A DNA stretch of 64,000 nt, taken from NCBI RefSeq assembly GCF_001792775.2, contig NZ_MLGE02000010.1:1-64000 (forward strand), written 5' to 3'. Positions 1 through 10,262 of the stretch are shown here, piece after piece (position 1 is the stretch's first letter; each line of letters opens with the position of its first letter). This DNA is from Staphylococcus pseudintermedius. Its GTDB lineage: Bacteria; Bacillota; Bacilli; Staphylococcales; Staphylococcaceae. The position numbers and the translations under genes were made by a program. The notes under the pieces were generated by a model, which was not told the DNA's origin, made no database searches, and saw only the letters and a list, made by a program, of their open reading frames with translations.

Positions 1-257
<257 letters not shown>

Positions 258-396
258 GAAGTAAGCTTGATATAGCTCGTTGATTGTTTAAGCCAATCAC
301 TCTCGAAAGTACTTTTGAAGTACTCAAATTATTGGAATTAACGTTGACATATTGTCATTCAGTTTTCAATGTTCGTTTTTGCTGTTACAAGAAAAC

Positions 397-425
397 ATTA
401 TACTTTAAACAAATTTCTCTGTCAA
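397..425 (-). promoter_or_regulatory. rRNA operon promoter
   Basis: On the minus strand a perfect TTGACA (425-420) and a perfect TATAAT (402-397) are separated by exactly 17 bp. Transcription should start near 390, giving a leader of about 130 nt before the 16S sequence. A consensus promoter with an AT-rich upstream stretch is what is expected of an rrn P1-type promoter. I did not find a second equally good promoter further upstream. Confidence 0.9.
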
Positions 426-920
426 GATTTAATTTAAAGTTTTTTTAAATTTTTTGTTAATAAGTTGTTGTCTCGTTCAACATTTAATATCTTATAATGT
501 TACGGAGAAAGTTTCAAGCGTTAATTTTACACTTTTAATCATTCGTTTACATGCGTTCAATCATGAAAGCATTATTTTTACAATCTCCTCGAAACGACTT
601 CCTTATCTTACCAAGTAGAATACCCATCGTCAACACAAAATCAACTGTTATTTCTAATCAAATTTACTATGTTTTTGAAAACTAACACGTATTGAGTTAT
701 TTTTACATCAAAACATTTAAAACATAGCGTGAATTATCTTTTGAATCAATTTAAACAGTTATAGCCTCACTCAATTCAAAAGCGAACGCACACATATCCT
801 TCAGTTCTAACCAAGAAGATTAACATCTTACTAAGTTGCACGTCGTTCAAAAATTTAATACCTGAATTAACATGCACGATTCAAAACAATCAACGCATCT
901 TAAACTAAAAATAATCACTA
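426..920. other. AT-rich gap between the rRNA promoter and perR
   Basis: About 500 bp without a credible gene on either strand. It is very AT-rich, and part of it may serve as UP-element DNA for the rRNA promoter at its left end. I saw no tRNA, no repeat copy of the family found elsewhere in the window, and no open frame with a ribosome binding site. Confidence 0.6.
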
Positions 921-924
921 AAAC

Positions 925-980
925 TTAAAAAAGGCTTATTCATCATAACGTTTCATTCATACGCTTTCTGAATAAGCCTT
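925..980 (-). terminator. perR terminator
   Basis: The 12-bp arms AAGGCTTATTCA (931-942) and TGAATAAGCCTT (969-980) form a perfect inverted repeat just downstream of perR. On the minus strand it is followed by a run of Ts. This is a standard rho-independent terminator. Confidence 0.88.
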
Positions 981-987
981 CAATCAC

Positions 988-1446
988 TTATAATTCTTTT
1001 TCAGCCTCTTTACACGATTGACAAACACCATATATCTCCATTCTGTGATGCGTGACGTCAAATTCTGTTACATGTTGCGCAAGTTGTTCAACTTCATGAA
1101 GTAATGGATAGTGGAAGTCAACAATCTTACCACATTTCTCACAGATGACATGATAATGATTCTGTGTGTCGAAATCAAAACGACTCGACGCATCACCATA
1201 TGTTAACTCTTTAACAATGCCTGTCTTTTTAAATACTTTAAGGTTATTGTAAATCGTTGCAACACTTATACTTGGGAAGTCAGGTGATAATGATTGATAT
1301 ATTTCGTCAGCAGTTGGATGTGATTCCGCTTTGATGAGGAAATTTAATATTGCTTGACGTTGCGGTGTAATACGCACGCCTGCTTCACGTAAAGACGCTA
1401 TTGACTCTTTTAATTGATGATCATGAGATTCCAATTCAGCAGTCAT
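988..1446 (-). CDS. perR: Peroxide-responsive repressor PerR (Fur family)
   Basis: A 152-residue Fur-family DNA-binding repressor that senses peroxide through metal-catalysed histidine oxidation and controls catalase, ferritin and peroxiredoxin genes. An N-terminal winged helix is followed by a dimerisation domain. The Bacillus PerR regulatory metal ligands have counterparts at H43, D91, H97, H99 and D110. The structural zinc site is the two CxxC pairs at C102/C105 and C142/C145. The upstream GTG at 1455 opens the frame, but ATG 1446 has a GGGTG ribosome binding site just before it and is preferred. The bcp and hemL2 neighbourhood is the one seen in S. aureus. Confidence 0.95.
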   Translation of the reverse strand: MTAELESHDHQLKESIASLREAGVRITPQRQAILNFLIKAESHPTADEIYQSLSPDFPSISVATIYNNLKVFKKTGIVKELTYGDASSRFDFDTQNHYHVICEKCGKIVDFHYPLLHEVEQLAQHVTEFDVTHHRMEIYGVCQSCKEAEKEL

Positions 1447-1464
1447 TAGGTTCACCCGTCTTTC

Positions 1465-1479
1465 TTATTAATAATAATT
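1465..1479. promoter_or_regulatory. Possible PerR box upstream of perR
   Basis: The 15 bp TTATTAATAATAATT resemble the PerR box TTATAATNATTATAA at roughly 10 of 15 positions and lie directly upstream of the perR start. Autoregulation is known for staphylococcal perR. The local sequence is so AT-rich that a chance match is quite possible. Confidence 0.3.
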
Positions 1480-1526
1480 CTTACCTAATAATATATAAGG
1501 TTTACCTATTTATTGTCAATATTTAT

Positions 1527-2477
1527 CTAATATCCTCTATCAATATTAACCTTATTCTCAATCAAATTACCATTACTGAGAAAAGATTTTAAATTGTTAG
1601 AAAAAATATCAGTTGCTAATTTTTTGTTATCTACGTGACTGCCTGAAATATGTGGTGTTAAAAAGACATTATCCAACTGGTAGAGTTCTGAATCGGATTC
1701 TAGTGGCTCCTGTTCAAATACATCTAAATATGCTTTACGAATCGATTTGTTTTTTAAGGCATCAACAATAACTGATTCTTGTGCAATTGTACCTCGTCCT
1801 AAATTAACAAATAATGTATGTTGATTCATCGCTTTAAAATCTTCTACGGTCAATAAATATCGTGTATCTGTTGTTTCCGGTAACAAATTCACAACGATAT
1901 CCACTTCTTTATAAATATGGTGTCGTTCTGAAATAGGATACGTCTCGTCAAAATATTCTGCCGCATGACCTGTTGTATTTAACCCTATCGTTTTCATCCC
2001 CAATATTTTTGCTATTTGGGATGCACGTTGAGGAATTTTTCCGGTACCTAAAAATAAAATATGCTGACCTTTAACGGATGGTGTAACACGTTTATGATTA
2101 TAAATGCGTGCTTGTTGTTCTTCATAAATTGATTTGAGTTCTTTGTAGTCATCTAATATGTACGCAAACAGAAATTCCGTAAGTTGTTGTGCATGTACAC
2201 CCCCTGCATTAGTCAATTGAATCTCTCTTTTCTTGAGCGTTTCAAAAGGCAAACGATTGACCCCTGTCGCATACCAAGCTATCCATTTTAGATTTGGTGC
2301 GTTTTCAATAAAAGCTGCATCAACTTCTGGATGATATGAAATCAACACATCCATTTGTTGGTGCACTTCTTCAGGCAGTTGAGAGGGATGCTTATAAAAT
2401 TTAAAGTCAACATGAGGAAATGCTTCTTGTAATCTTGTTTCTTGATCATCTAAACGCATCAAGCTAACGACTAACAT
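1527..2477 (-). CDS. D-isomer-specific 2-hydroxyacid dehydrogenase family protein
   Basis: A 316-residue cytoplasmic NAD(P)-dependent oxidoreductase of the phosphoglycerate dehydrogenase/D-lactate dehydrogenase superfamily. The central Rossmann domain shows FLGTGKIPQR near residue 142. The catalytic set is visible as Arg in NLGRGT, Glu in EQEPLE and His in TPHISGSH. The substrate cannot be read from sequence; 2-oxoacid reductase activity is the safe family-level statement. It lies 6 bp downstream of bcp on the same strand, so the two are probably cotranscribed. The same pair sits beside perR in S. aureus. Confidence 0.85.
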   Translation of the reverse strand: MLVVSLMRLDDQETRLQEAFPHVDFKFYKHPSQLPEEVHQQMDVLISYHPEVDAAFIENAPNLKWIAWYATGVNRLPFETLKKREIQLTNAGGVHAQQLTEFLFAYILDDYKELKSIYEEQQARIYNHKRVTPSVKGQHILFLGTGKIPQRASQIAKILGMKTIGLNTTGHAAEYFDETYPISERHHIYKEVDIVVNLLPETTDTRYLLTVEDFKAMNQHTLFVNLGRGTIAQESVIVDALKNKSIRKAYLDVFEQEPLESDSELYQLDNVFLTPHISGSHVDNKKLATDIFSNNLKSFLSNGNLIENKVNIDRGY

Positions 2478-2483
2478 GTAGAA

Positions 2484-2942
2484 TCACCCTTCCAAGATTT
2501 CTTTAAGTTGTGCCATTTGTTCTTTGACTTTTACTTTTTCAATAACATCTATAATTTTCCCTTCTTCATCTAGTACAAAAGTTGTTCGTACGATGCCCAT
2601 CGATTCTTTACCAAAAGATTTCTTCAATTGGTATACACCAACCGCTTCTGAAAGTTGAAAATCTTCATCTACCAACAAATCAAAATTTAACTGATGTTTC
2701 TCTATGAAATTTTGATGTTTGCGTTTTGAATCGCCGCTTACACCGTAAACTTGCACATTTAAATCATTAAAGTATGCGATGTTATCTCTGAAGTCACATG
2801 CTTCTGTTGTACATGTAGGTGTGTTATCTCGTGGGTAAAAATAGAGAATTACTTTTTGTCCTTTTAATGAAGCTTTTGAAATTTGCTCGCCATTTTGATT
2901 TTCTAATTGGAAGTCTGGAAATGTGTCACCTTTTTTTAACAT
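2484..2942 (-). CDS. bcp: Thioredoxin-dependent thiol peroxidase (Bcp/PrxQ)
   Basis: A 152-residue atypical 2-Cys peroxiredoxin that reduces hydrogen and organic peroxides with thioredoxin electrons. The peroxidatic cysteine C44 lies in the motif TPTCTTEACDFR, and C49 five residues later is the usual resolving cysteine of the PrxQ subgroup. The length is standard. It heads a likely two-gene operon with the downstream dehydrogenase and is divergent from hemL2. Its closeness to perR makes peroxide control plausible, but no clear PerR box was identified in the 82-bp divergent gap. Confidence 0.92.
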   Translation of the reverse strand: MLKKGDTFPDFQLENQNGEQISKASLKGQKVILYFYPRDNTPTCTTEACDFRDNIAYFNDLNVQVYGVSGDSKRKHQNFIEKHQLNFDLLVDEDFQLSEAVGVYQLKKSFGKESMGIVRTTFVLDEEGKIIDVIEKVKVKEQMAQLKEILEG

Positions 2943-3024
2943 AACAACCCTTCTTTCTAATATCTTCTCATTTTATGATACGATAATAGGGAAAAATATT
3001 AAATTAAAAGAGGTTGGTTGATTT

Positions 3025-4311
3025 ATGAATTTTAATCGAAGTGAAGCATTACAAGAACAATCCAATGAATATATTTTAGGGGGTGTCAATTCACCGTCTC
3101 GTTCATATAAAGCTGTCGGTGGTGGCGCACCAGTTGTGATGAAGTCTGGTAAAGGTGCTTATTTATACGACGTCGATGGCAATGAATATATCGACTACTT
3201 ACAAGCATATGGTCCTATTATTACTGGACATGCCCACCCGCATATTACTGAAGCCATCCAAGAACAGGCTGCCCTTGGTGTATTATACGGTACACCTACA
3301 GAATTAGAAATTGCATTTGCACGAAAATTACGAGCAGCCATTCCTTCATTAGAAAAAATGCGCTTTGTCAATTCAGGAACAGAAGCTGTGATGACTACGA
3401 TTCGTGTTGCACGTGCTTATACAAATAGAGATAAAATCATCAAATTTGCTGGCTGTTATCACGGCCACTCTGACTTAGTGCTTGTCGCTGCAGGAAGTGG
3501 TCCATCACAACTTGGTTCTCCTGATTCAGCGGGTGTGCCGAAAAGTGTAGCCCAAGAAGTAATCACTGTGCCATTTAACGATATTGAGTCTTTTAAAGAA
3601 GCAATGAAACACTGGGGCAATCAAGTGGCTGGCGTGCTAGTTGAACCTATTGTCGGTAACTTTGGCATGGTCGAACCTCAACCTGGATTTTTAGAAGAAG
3701 TGAACCGTGTGACACATGAATATGGTGGCTTAGTTATTTACGATGAGGTCATTACTGCATTCCGTTTTCATTATGGTGCTGCACAAGATTTATTGGGCGT
3801 TTATCCTGATTTAACTGCTTTCGGTAAAATTGTAGGAGGTGGCCTTCCAATCGGTGGTTACGGTGGTCGCCAAGATATTATGGAACAAGTCGCACCACTC
3901 GGACCCGCCTATCAAGCAGGGACAATGGCAGGTAACCCATTATCAATGAAAGCAGGTATTGCGTTGTTAGAAGTATTAGAACAACCAGGTGTATATGAAA
4001 AATTAAATCAACTCGGTAAAAAATTAGAAGCCGGGTTACAAGCTGCTATTGATAAATATCAAATCAAAGCAACTATCAACCGTTTATATGGTGCGTTAAC
4101 GGTATACTTTACAGATGAAAAAGTGACACATTACGAACAAGCTGATGCGTCTGATGGCGAACAATTTGCGAAATTTTTCAAACTGATGTTACATCAAGGC
4201 ATCAACTTAGCACCATCAAAATATGAAGCATGGTTTTTAACAACTGAACATACAGAAGCAGATATTGAAAAAACAATTGCTGCAGCGGATTATGCATTTA
4301 GCCAATTGTAA
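3025..4311 (+). CDS. hemL2: Glutamate-1-semialdehyde 2,1-aminomutase
   Basis: A 428-residue PLP enzyme that converts glutamate-1-semialdehyde to 5-aminolevulinate in C5-pathway haem synthesis. The PLP-binding lysine is K268 in [11 protein letters not shown], at the family position. The substrate-site stretch VNSGTEA and the NFG region are also present. The start has an AGAGGTTGG-type ribosome binding site. Staphylococci usually carry two paralogues, one in the hemAXCDBL cluster and this one beside bcp and perR, also called gsaB. The relative contribution of the two is not evident from sequence. Confidence 0.94.
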   Translation: MNFNRSEALQEQSNEYILGGVNSPSRSYKAVGGGAPVVMKSGKGAYLYDVDGNEYIDYLQAYGPIITGHAHPHITEAIQEQAALGVLYGTPTELEIAFARKLRAAIPSLEKMRFVNSGTEAVMTTIRVARAYTNRDKIIKFAGCYHGHSDLVLVAAGSGPSQLGSPDSAGVPKSVAQEVITVPFNDIESFKEAMKHWGNQVAGVLVEPIVGNFGMVEPQPGFLEEVNRVTHEYGGLVIYDEVITAFRFHYGAAQDLLGVYPDLTAFGKIVGGGLPIGGYGGRQDIMEQVAPLGPAYQAGTMAGNPLSMKAGIALLEVLEQPGVYEKLNQLGKKLEAGLQAAIDKYQIKATINRLYGALTVYFTDEKVTHYEQADASDGEQFAKFFKLMLHQGINLAPSKYEAWFLTTEHTEADIEKTIAAADYAFSQL

Positions 4312-4404
4312 ACTTCGCTATTGAAATTTGCGATGTAACAGTGTATAACATGATTAAACCTATGCACGACTCAGGCTTTAATTTAATCAAAGGAGCGCGA
4401 TGAT

Positions 4405-5499
4405 TTGAAACTGGGAGCTAGAATTTTAAAAACAGGTATCGCCATTATACTTGCGGTTTCGATTGCCTCACTGTTACCTCATAGTGCTGGGATGGTGACC
4501 GTCGCAGGCATTGCAGCGGTCGTTGCCATGCAGCCTAGTGTCTATCGGACATTTAAAACGATTGTCGATCAATTCCAAGGTAATGTCATTGGTGCCCTTC
4601 TCGCTGTAGCTATGGTGACCATTTTCGGCAACAATGTCATTATTATGGGTGCGACAGTCATTTTGTTAATCGCATTACTCTTTAAAATGAAAATCGCACA
4701 TGTTGCAACGTTAGCGACAGTGACTGCACTGGTTATTATGGGACAACATGACGGCTCTTTTTACATCTCAGCCTTTTACCGATTTTCTCTTGTGATGATT
4801 GGGGTCATCAGCTCATTCATCGTTAATCTCACATTTTTACCACCAAAGTTTGAGACGAAGATTTATTACAACTCATTAAACATTTCGACCGATATTTTTA
4901 AGTGGTTTAATTTAGTGTTAAATGATGCGACAGAATTTAATTATGTGAAGCAAGATTTAGAAAATTTACGTCAACGTATTGTCAAACTTGAGCAGTTACT
5001 TGAATTTTATAAAGAAGAACGTGTCTATACAAAGAAACAAGTCTTCGCACAAACACGTAAGAAAATCTTATTTAAAGAAATCGTCTTGTCGACACGTGAT
5101 GCGTATGACGTGCTCAGACGAATGAATCGATATCAAAATGATTTGGTGCATTTAAATCATGCATTATTATTACAAATCAAATTAGAAATTGATGAGCTGA
5201 CACAATTTCACGAACAAATTTTAATTAGTATAACGAAAAAAGCAAAGTTCGACGTGACACTCGATCAACGTTTTGTCCCGAACCCATTGAAAAAAGAAGT
5301 CATCACAGCCTTTCAAGAAGAGGTCATAGTAGACCCAGAACCTGAAAACTTTTCTTATGCCAACATTATGCATATCATTTCAGCTTTAGAAGAATATCGC
5401 TACAATTTAGAACACTTAGATCGTTTACGTGTCAGTTATTTTAAATACCATAACACAGACCCCGATATCGATATCATTGAAGAAGATTTTGATTTATAA
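4405..5499 (+). CDS. FUSC/aromatic acid exporter family membrane protein
   Basis: A 364-residue protein whose first 150 residues form about five hydrophobic segments, followed by a long charged, helical cytoplasmic half. This is the architecture of the DUF939/UPF0421 family, classed with aromatic-acid exporters. It starts at TTG 4405, preceded by a strong AAAGGAGCG site. A second, divergent member of the same family is at 31830-32828. Family membership is clear; the transported substrate is unknown. A terminator follows at 5506. Confidence 0.82.
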   Translation: MKLGARILKTGIAIILAVSIASLLPHSAGMVTVAGIAAVVAMQPSVYRTFKTIVDQFQGNVIGALLAVAMVTIFGNNVIIMGATVILLIALLFKMKIAHVATLATVTALVIMGQHDGSFYISAFYRFSLVMIGVISSFIVNLTFLPPKFETKIYYNSLNISTDIFKWFNLVLNDATEFNYVKQDLENLRQRIVKLEQLLEFYKEERVYTKKQVFAQTRKKILFKEIVLSTRDAYDVLRRMNRYQNDLVHLNHALLLQIKLEIDELTQFHEQILISITKKAKFDVTLDQRFVPNPLKKEVITAFQEEVIVDPEPENFSYANIMHIISALEEYRYNLEHLDRLRVSYFKYHNTDPDIDIIEEDFDL

Positions 5500-5505
5500 C
5501 AAATA

Positions 5506-5551
5506 AAAGCTCGAGCAAAATGATTTAACGTCATCTTGTTCGAGCTTTTTC
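5506..5551 (+). terminator. Terminator after the FUSC gene
   Basis: An inverted repeat of about 18 bp: AAAGCTCGAGCAAAATGA from 5506, and its near-exact complement ending at 5548 followed by Ts. It lies just after the stop codon at 5499. Confidence 0.88.
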
Positions 5552-5610
5552 TGTATTGATAAGGCTAGTAGATCAACTTTTTCTGCCTCTATCACATTTA
5601 ATGAGGGTGC

Positions 5611-5640
5611 GCATCAAAAATTTTTTGTACCACCCCATTT
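5611..5640. repeat. Solo end of the TIR repeat family
   Basis: GCATCAAAAATTTTTTGTAC followed by CACCCCA is one end of the terminal inverted repeat that bounds the composite elements at 7547, 9582, 27554 and 32880. No partner end is present nearby. It is probably a decayed or solo copy between two convergent genes. Confidence 0.6.
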
Positions 5641-5646
5641 CCCCAT

Positions 5647-7224
5647 TTAATCAATCAACTTTAATTGATATTGATGAACCGATTCAATTTCACCATTCTG
5701 ATATTTAATCGTCACATGTTCAGGACCGATTTCAGTTGGACTTTTCACACCGACCGCTGCCGCAATATTAAACAACCCTTCATGCAAGCTCGTAATATAG
5801 TTCGTTACACGATATTGTTTTTCATCGACGACAAGCGCTTCTTCTTTTTTAGGATCCGTCGTTGCAACACCGACTGGACAAATATTTTTATGACATTGAC
5901 GACTCATGATACAACCTACACTAATCATCATCGCTCTGGCTACATTCACGAGGTCAGCCCCTAATGCTAATGCAATGGCAATTTTATCAGGCGTGACCAA
6001 TTTTCCAGATGCAAAAATTTTCACCTTGTCTCTTAACTGATGCGCTTTGAGTAAACCATCAATGATAGGTAACGCTGTAAATAACGGTAAACCGACGCCA
6101 TCTTGCAATTCCTGGAACGTTGCACCTGTCCCACCTTCACCACCATCAATCGTAATAAAGTCTGGATAAATCTGTAACGTTTGCATAGCGTCAATCAATT
6201 GTTTAAAGTCGTCTTTTCTACCAAGTACCATTTTAAAGCCCACTGGTTTTTGACTCATTTCTCGCAACTCATCAATCCATTTCAACAAATCATACGCGTT
6301 ATTAATAAAGTCAAAACGGTTCGGCGAGTCGACAGTTTCATAAGGTTGAAGCTTACGAATTTTGGCAATTTCTTCTGTCACTTTTTTACCTTCAATATGA
6401 CCGCCACGTGTTTTAGCGCCTTGTGCCAACTTGATTTCAAACGCTTTAACTTGGGTATGTTGTGCAACTGCCATGAAATGATCAGGGTCGAATTGTCCGT
6501 GCTCGTCCCTAACGCCAAATAAGCCAGGCCCGATTTGGAAAATAATATCAACATCACCGGCAAGATGATAATCAGATAAGCCGCCTTCACCGGTATTCAT
6601 CCATGTGTTCGCCATCCCTAATCCTTTCGAAAGTGCCGTAATCGCATTTTTACCCAGAGCACCGTAACTCATGCCCGACTGTCCAACTAAACGTTTAACA
6701 TAAAATGGATGCGCGACATGCTCACCGATTTTGACATAATGTTCAGGCGCCAAATAAAAAGGTTCAATTTCTTTCGCACGAATATGCTCTGAACGATTAA
6801 ACAATGTTTCGCTTTTAATTTGATAAATGAACGTTGAAATCCATTCATCATTGTCGACCCTTAACTGATGCTTTTGCGTTGGAAACATTGCATTATTAAT
6901 AAAATAACCGCTGTCGTAATTTTTCTGCGTCCCAAAACTCGCCCCTCTTGAGTTGTACTTGCCCGCAATAACAATATTTTGATATTCCATTCTTGAAAAA
7001 GGTTGGTCTTCATTGTCATTTAAAAATAAATATTGGCGCATTTCAGGTCCAATATGTTCTAAAAAGTATCTCACACGTGCGAGCACAGGATAATTACGTA
7101 ATACACTGTGCTGCTTTTGTCGTTTATCAAAAATTAAAAACGCAATCAATGCGATACATGCAATGACGAATATACCTACTAATAAAACATTGATAATTAA
7201 TTGAAGTACAGTTAAAAAAGTCAT
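5647..7224 (-). CDS. FMN-binding glutamate synthase family protein
   Basis: A protein of about 525 residues with an N-terminal transmembrane segment (around residues 5-27) followed by a domain like the FMN/iron-sulfur core of the glutamate synthase large subunit. Recognisable stretches are GEGGLSDYHL, IDGGEGGTGATF and a cysteine cluster CIMSRQCHKNICPVG near the C-terminus. The glutaminase domain of true GltB is absent, so it is not a complete glutamate synthase; these stand-alone proteins lack a firmly assigned substrate. The frame opens at GTG 7236, but ATG 7224 with AAGGGAGTGGGGGG upstream is the better start. Confidence 0.85.
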   Translation of the reverse strand: MTFLTVLQLIINVLLVGIFVIACIALIAFLIFDKRQKQHSVLRNYPVLARVRYFLEHIGPEMRQYLFLNDNEDQPFSRMEYQNIVIAGKYNSRGASFGTQKNYDSGYFINNAMFPTQKHQLRVDNDEWISTFIYQIKSETLFNRSEHIRAKEIEPFYLAPEHYVKIGEHVAHPFYVKRLVGQSGMSYGALGKNAITALSKGLGMANTWMNTGEGGLSDYHLAGDVDIIFQIGPGLFGVRDEHGQFDPDHFMAVAQHTQVKAFEIKLAQGAKTRGGHIEGKKVTEEIAKIRKLQPYETVDSPNRFDFINNAYDLLKWIDELREMSQKPVGFKMVLGRKDDFKQLIDAMQTLQIYPDFITIDGGEGGTGATFQELQDGVGLPLFTALPIIDGLLKAHQLRDKVKIFASGKLVTPDKIAIALALGADLVNVARAMMISVGCIMSRQCHKNICPVGVATTDPKKEEALVVDEKQYRVTNYITSLHEGLFNIAAAVGVKSPTEIGPEHVTIKYQNGEIESVHQYQLKLID

Positions 7225-7489
7225 TGTACCCCCCACTCCCTTTTTCTTTCATTATACATGAAATATAGGGCCATATTGACTTAAGTGACCGATTTAAATT
7301 GGAAATAACTTGATTAATCACCTCTAGGCACATGCATCATTGACACATTCCATTTATAGATTTTTCCACTAACAATGAATTCAAAAATGATTTATTCTTA
7401 TCACATTTTGCACTCAGAACATCCTATTTATTTTTAAATTTAAATTTTCACCTTGCTTTTAGGCGTCACGTTATACCTCACAAACATCA

Positions 7490-7525
7490 AAAGGAGCTAG
7501 GACATTAAATTTCCTTAGCTCCTTT
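7490..7525 (-). terminator. Strong hairpin, probable terminator of the Sav1866-type gene
   Basis: Perfect or near-perfect arms AAAGGAGCTAGGA and TCCTTAGCTCCTTT, with a T-rich tract on the minus side. The nearest minus-strand gene upstream is the ABC exporter ending at 7749, so a repeat element (7547-7717) separates the gene from its apparent terminator. Confidence 0.65.
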
Positions 7526-7546
7526 ACTATATGTTGTGTATGCCAA

Positions 7547-7717
7547 GGGATGGGACATAAAAATTTAAGCCTCAAACCCTTCATAGATCGATGATTCATT
7601 AATAACTTTAAAAAAGTCAGATAATGAGGGTGAAAAGGATAAAAAATTGATGCTATTGTTTTGGGGTTCATCATCTTGCATCAATAGCATCAAAATTTTT
7701 CTGTGTTCCAATCCCTT
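7547..7717. repeat. TIR-bounded palindromic element, short form
   Basis: It begins GGGATGGGACATAAAAATTT and ends with the inverted equivalent, AGCATCAAAATTTTTCTGTG followed by TTCCAATCCC. A second inverted pair, GATGCTATTG/CAATAGCATC, lies inside. It lacks the ATTGCC core module found in the longer copies. The 67-codon open frame crossing it on the minus strand has no coding features and is not called. Confidence 0.7.
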
Positions 7718-7748
7718 TCATATCACTATCATACGATTGCAATTGCAA

Positions 7749-9485
7749 TTATAAGTTTTGAATTGAGAATAATCGACGGTATGCGCCTTCTCGTTGCATT
7801 AACGTCTCATGGGAACCTTGCTCCACAATTTCACCATTTTCAATGACGACAATTTTATCTGCATGTGTAATCGTTGAAAGTCGATGTGCTACAATAATAG
7901 TAGTCCGGTCATGACTCAGCTTTTCTAACGCCTCTTGAATAATCGCTTCACTTTCTAAATCTAACGCACTTGTTGCTTCATCTAAAATCAATATAGGTGG
8001 ATTATTTAAGAAAATACGAGCAATCGATAAGCGTTGTTTCTGCCCACCAGAAAGTTTTACGCCACGTTCGCCGACTTCCGTATCATAACCTTGAGGCAAT
8101 GCCATAATAAAGTCGTGGGCATTTGCGAGTTTCGCCGCTTCTACAACTTCCTCAAATGACGCATCTGGACGACCGAGCAAAATATTTTCTTTCACCGTAT
8201 CAGAAAATAAAATGTTGTCTTGCTGCACCATACCGATTTGACGTCTCAAACTTGCCGTATCGAAATCTTTAACGTCATGGCCATCAATTTTAATATGGCC
8301 TTCCGTCACATCGTAAAAGCGAGGAATAAGATGAATTAAGGTTGACTTTCCGCCTCCACTCATACCGACAAATGCGACTGTTTCGCCATGTTGGATATCC
8401 AAATTCAAATGGTTCAATACATTTCGCTCTTCTGGATTGTACTTAAATGAGACATTTTCGATTTCAATTTGCCCTTCACGAATCGGTATCGCTTTCGCTT
8501 GTGGTGCATTTTTAATATCATAAGGCTCGTCAAACAATTGAAAAACACGATCCATTGATGCAAAACTTTGCGTTAATGTTGTAAAAGAAGACACAAGTCG
8601 ACGCAATGGCCCGTATAGTTGTTCAAGGTAGCTGACAAATGCCGCAAGTGTCCCCACTGTCACAGATCCCGTAATGGCTAAATAAGCACCGTAACCTATA
8701 ACAATTAATGGACCAATATCAGTCACAGTGTTGATAGCCGAAAATGAATAAGCATTCCAACGTGTATGTTTAAAGGCCTTGTTTAAAAAGTTCGTGTTGC
8801 GTTGATCGAAATTTTTAGCTTCATTTTCTTCAATCGCAAAACTTTTAATGACCGCCATCCCATTGACACGTTCATGAAGAAAACCTTGTGTCTCAGCAAG
8901 TTTTTGTGAACGTTCACGAGTCAGAGCCCTTAAACGGCCGAAAAAGAAATATACCGTTAAAATGTAAAAAGGTAAGACAACGATTGCCGCTAACGTCAGT
9001 TGTACGTCTAAGAAAAACATCACCGACAACGCAATAATAATCGTAATACAGTCAAGCCAAATATTCATGAGCCCCGTCATGATGAAATCTTTCGTCTGTT
9101 CGACATCATTAATAACACGTGAAATGACTTCACCTGCTTTGTTGTTCGCATAAAACTTTGAACTTAACGCTTGTAAATGATCATACAATTTTTTTCGAAT
9201 ATCATATAAAATTTTGTTACTTGTCCATTGTGCTAAATATTGTCTAAAAAACTCAATCGGCGGACGTACTACTACAAAAATAAACGCCGCGATAAGCATA
9301 GACACACCTAAACGCATTAACTTATCATCTACTGTTAGAGCCGCATTATTTATGACATCATCAATGACATATTTGATTAATAATGGAATCAGTAATGGAA
9401 TACCAAACTTCAATATTCCGACTATAATCGTACCAACAATCAGCCATCGATACGGCTTTACAAACTCTAAATATCTTCTTATCAA
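7749..9485 (-). CDS. ABC exporter, Sav1866-type half transporter
   Basis: A 578-residue half transporter, the same length as S. aureus Sav1866 and very similar throughout. Six transmembrane helices occupy residues 1-320, followed by a nucleotide-binding domain. Intact motifs are Walker [11 protein letters not shown]-loop QQDN, signature LSGGQ, Walker [13 protein letters not shown] and the switch His in AHRLST. It should act as a homodimer exporting lipophilic compounds or lipids; Sav1866 is a structural model for multidrug exporters and its physiological substrate is not settled. Translation starts at TTG 9485 behind a GGGGGG purine run. Confidence 0.93.
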   Translation of the reverse strand: MIRRYLEFVKPYRWLIVGTIIVGILKFGIPLLIPLLIKYVIDDVINNAALTVDDKLMRLGVSMLIAAFIFVVVRPPIEFFRQYLAQWTSNKILYDIRKKLYDHLQALSSKFYANNKAGEVISRVINDVEQTKDFIMTGLMNIWLDCITIIIALSVMFFLDVQLTLAAIVVLPFYILTVYFFFGRLRALTRERSQKLAETQGFLHERVNGMAVIKSFAIEENEAKNFDQRNTNFLNKAFKHTRWNAYSFSAINTVTDIGPLIVIGYGAYLAITGSVTVGTLAAFVSYLEQLYGPLRRLVSSFTTLTQSFASMDRVFQLFDEPYDIKNAPQAKAIPIREGQIEIENVSFKYNPEERNVLNHLNLDIQHGETVAFVGMSGGGKSTLIHLIPRFYDVTEGHIKIDGHDVKDFDTASLRRQIGMVQQDNILFSDTVKENILLGRPDASFEEVVEAAKLANAHDFIMALPQGYDTEVGERGVKLSGGQKQRLSIARIFLNNPPILILDEATSALDLESEAIIQEALEKLSHDRTTIIVAHRLSTITHADKIVVIENGEIVEQGSHETLMQREGAYRRLFSIQNL

Positions 9486-9581
9486 AAAAACGCCCCCCGG
9501 TATTATCCTACGTCAACATTGACCCCATTTGTATCATGTGTTAAATAAATTTCGCGCGTCTCTTTGAATGACGAATTGAAC

Positions 9582-10205
9582 GGGACTGGGACATGATGTT
9601 TTCCCAGTCTCTGCTTCTATTTATGGATTGATATCCATTAATGGTGATTAAACCGTTGAAAAATAAGGGTGTATGTAAAAAATGATGCGATCGTTTTCTT
9701 GATTTCATCAACTTGCAAGCAGTTGCGCAGTATTGAAATATGATTGCCCAGAAGGCTGAGACTCCTGAGGGATAAGTTAAACGCTAAACAACGTCATTTA
9801 ACTTTAAAAGTGGCTACCGTTTAACGCAGTAGCTGTCTGACTTCTCAATGCGCATGCTTTTGAGAAGTCGAGTCAGCCTTACGGGGGCAGTACGACGAAA
9901 TCTTTGTTACACATGAGATTCCTGTACTGCTCCCAAAATCCACAATGAATGGGTGCGCTGGGAATCAATAAACGGTGTTCCAAAAGCAGGATTTTCGACA
10001 GAACCCCCGCGATTTCGGCAAAATTTGGAAAGCAATTTTGCTCATCGCTCGGTTCTGCTCAAATCCTAAGCGCTTTTGTCACAACCTCCCTTCATCCCCT
10101 AGGAAAGGGAAGCCATGATGGCAATCAAAAACCGAAAATCGTAGGGAGGGCAAGTTTAACAAAATATTGCATCAATCGCATCAAAAATTTTTATGTCCCG
10201 CCCCC
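9582..10205. repeat. TIR-bounded composite element, long form
   Basis: The left end GGGACTGGGACATGATGTTT folds with TCCCAGTC at 9602-9609 into a terminator-like hairpin. The right end reads GCATCAAAAATTTTTATGTC followed by CCGCCCCC, the same TIR inverted. Inside, 9743-10125 is an expanded core module running from ATTGCCCAGAAGGCTGAGAC to GGCAAT. It contains further hairpins, for example GACTTCTCAA with its complement near 9870 and the GGGCAGTAC pair around 9886-9935. The stretch is very similar to 27554-28087. No gene is credible here; the 105-codon plus-strand frame is an accident. Confidence 0.75.
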
Positions 10206-10262
10206 GTATTACATTGTCATCGCCAATCAGTATTGTTATTCAATTACAAACGATATGATATT

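Noticed and set aside
7471..7674. 67-codon minus-strand open frame
   Set aside because: It crosses a terminator hairpin and a repeat element, with no ribosome binding site and no coding character.
9582..10205. Identity with the STAR repeat of S. aureus
   Set aside because: STAR elements are short GC-rich direct repeats; these units are long, AT-rich and palindromic with TIRs.
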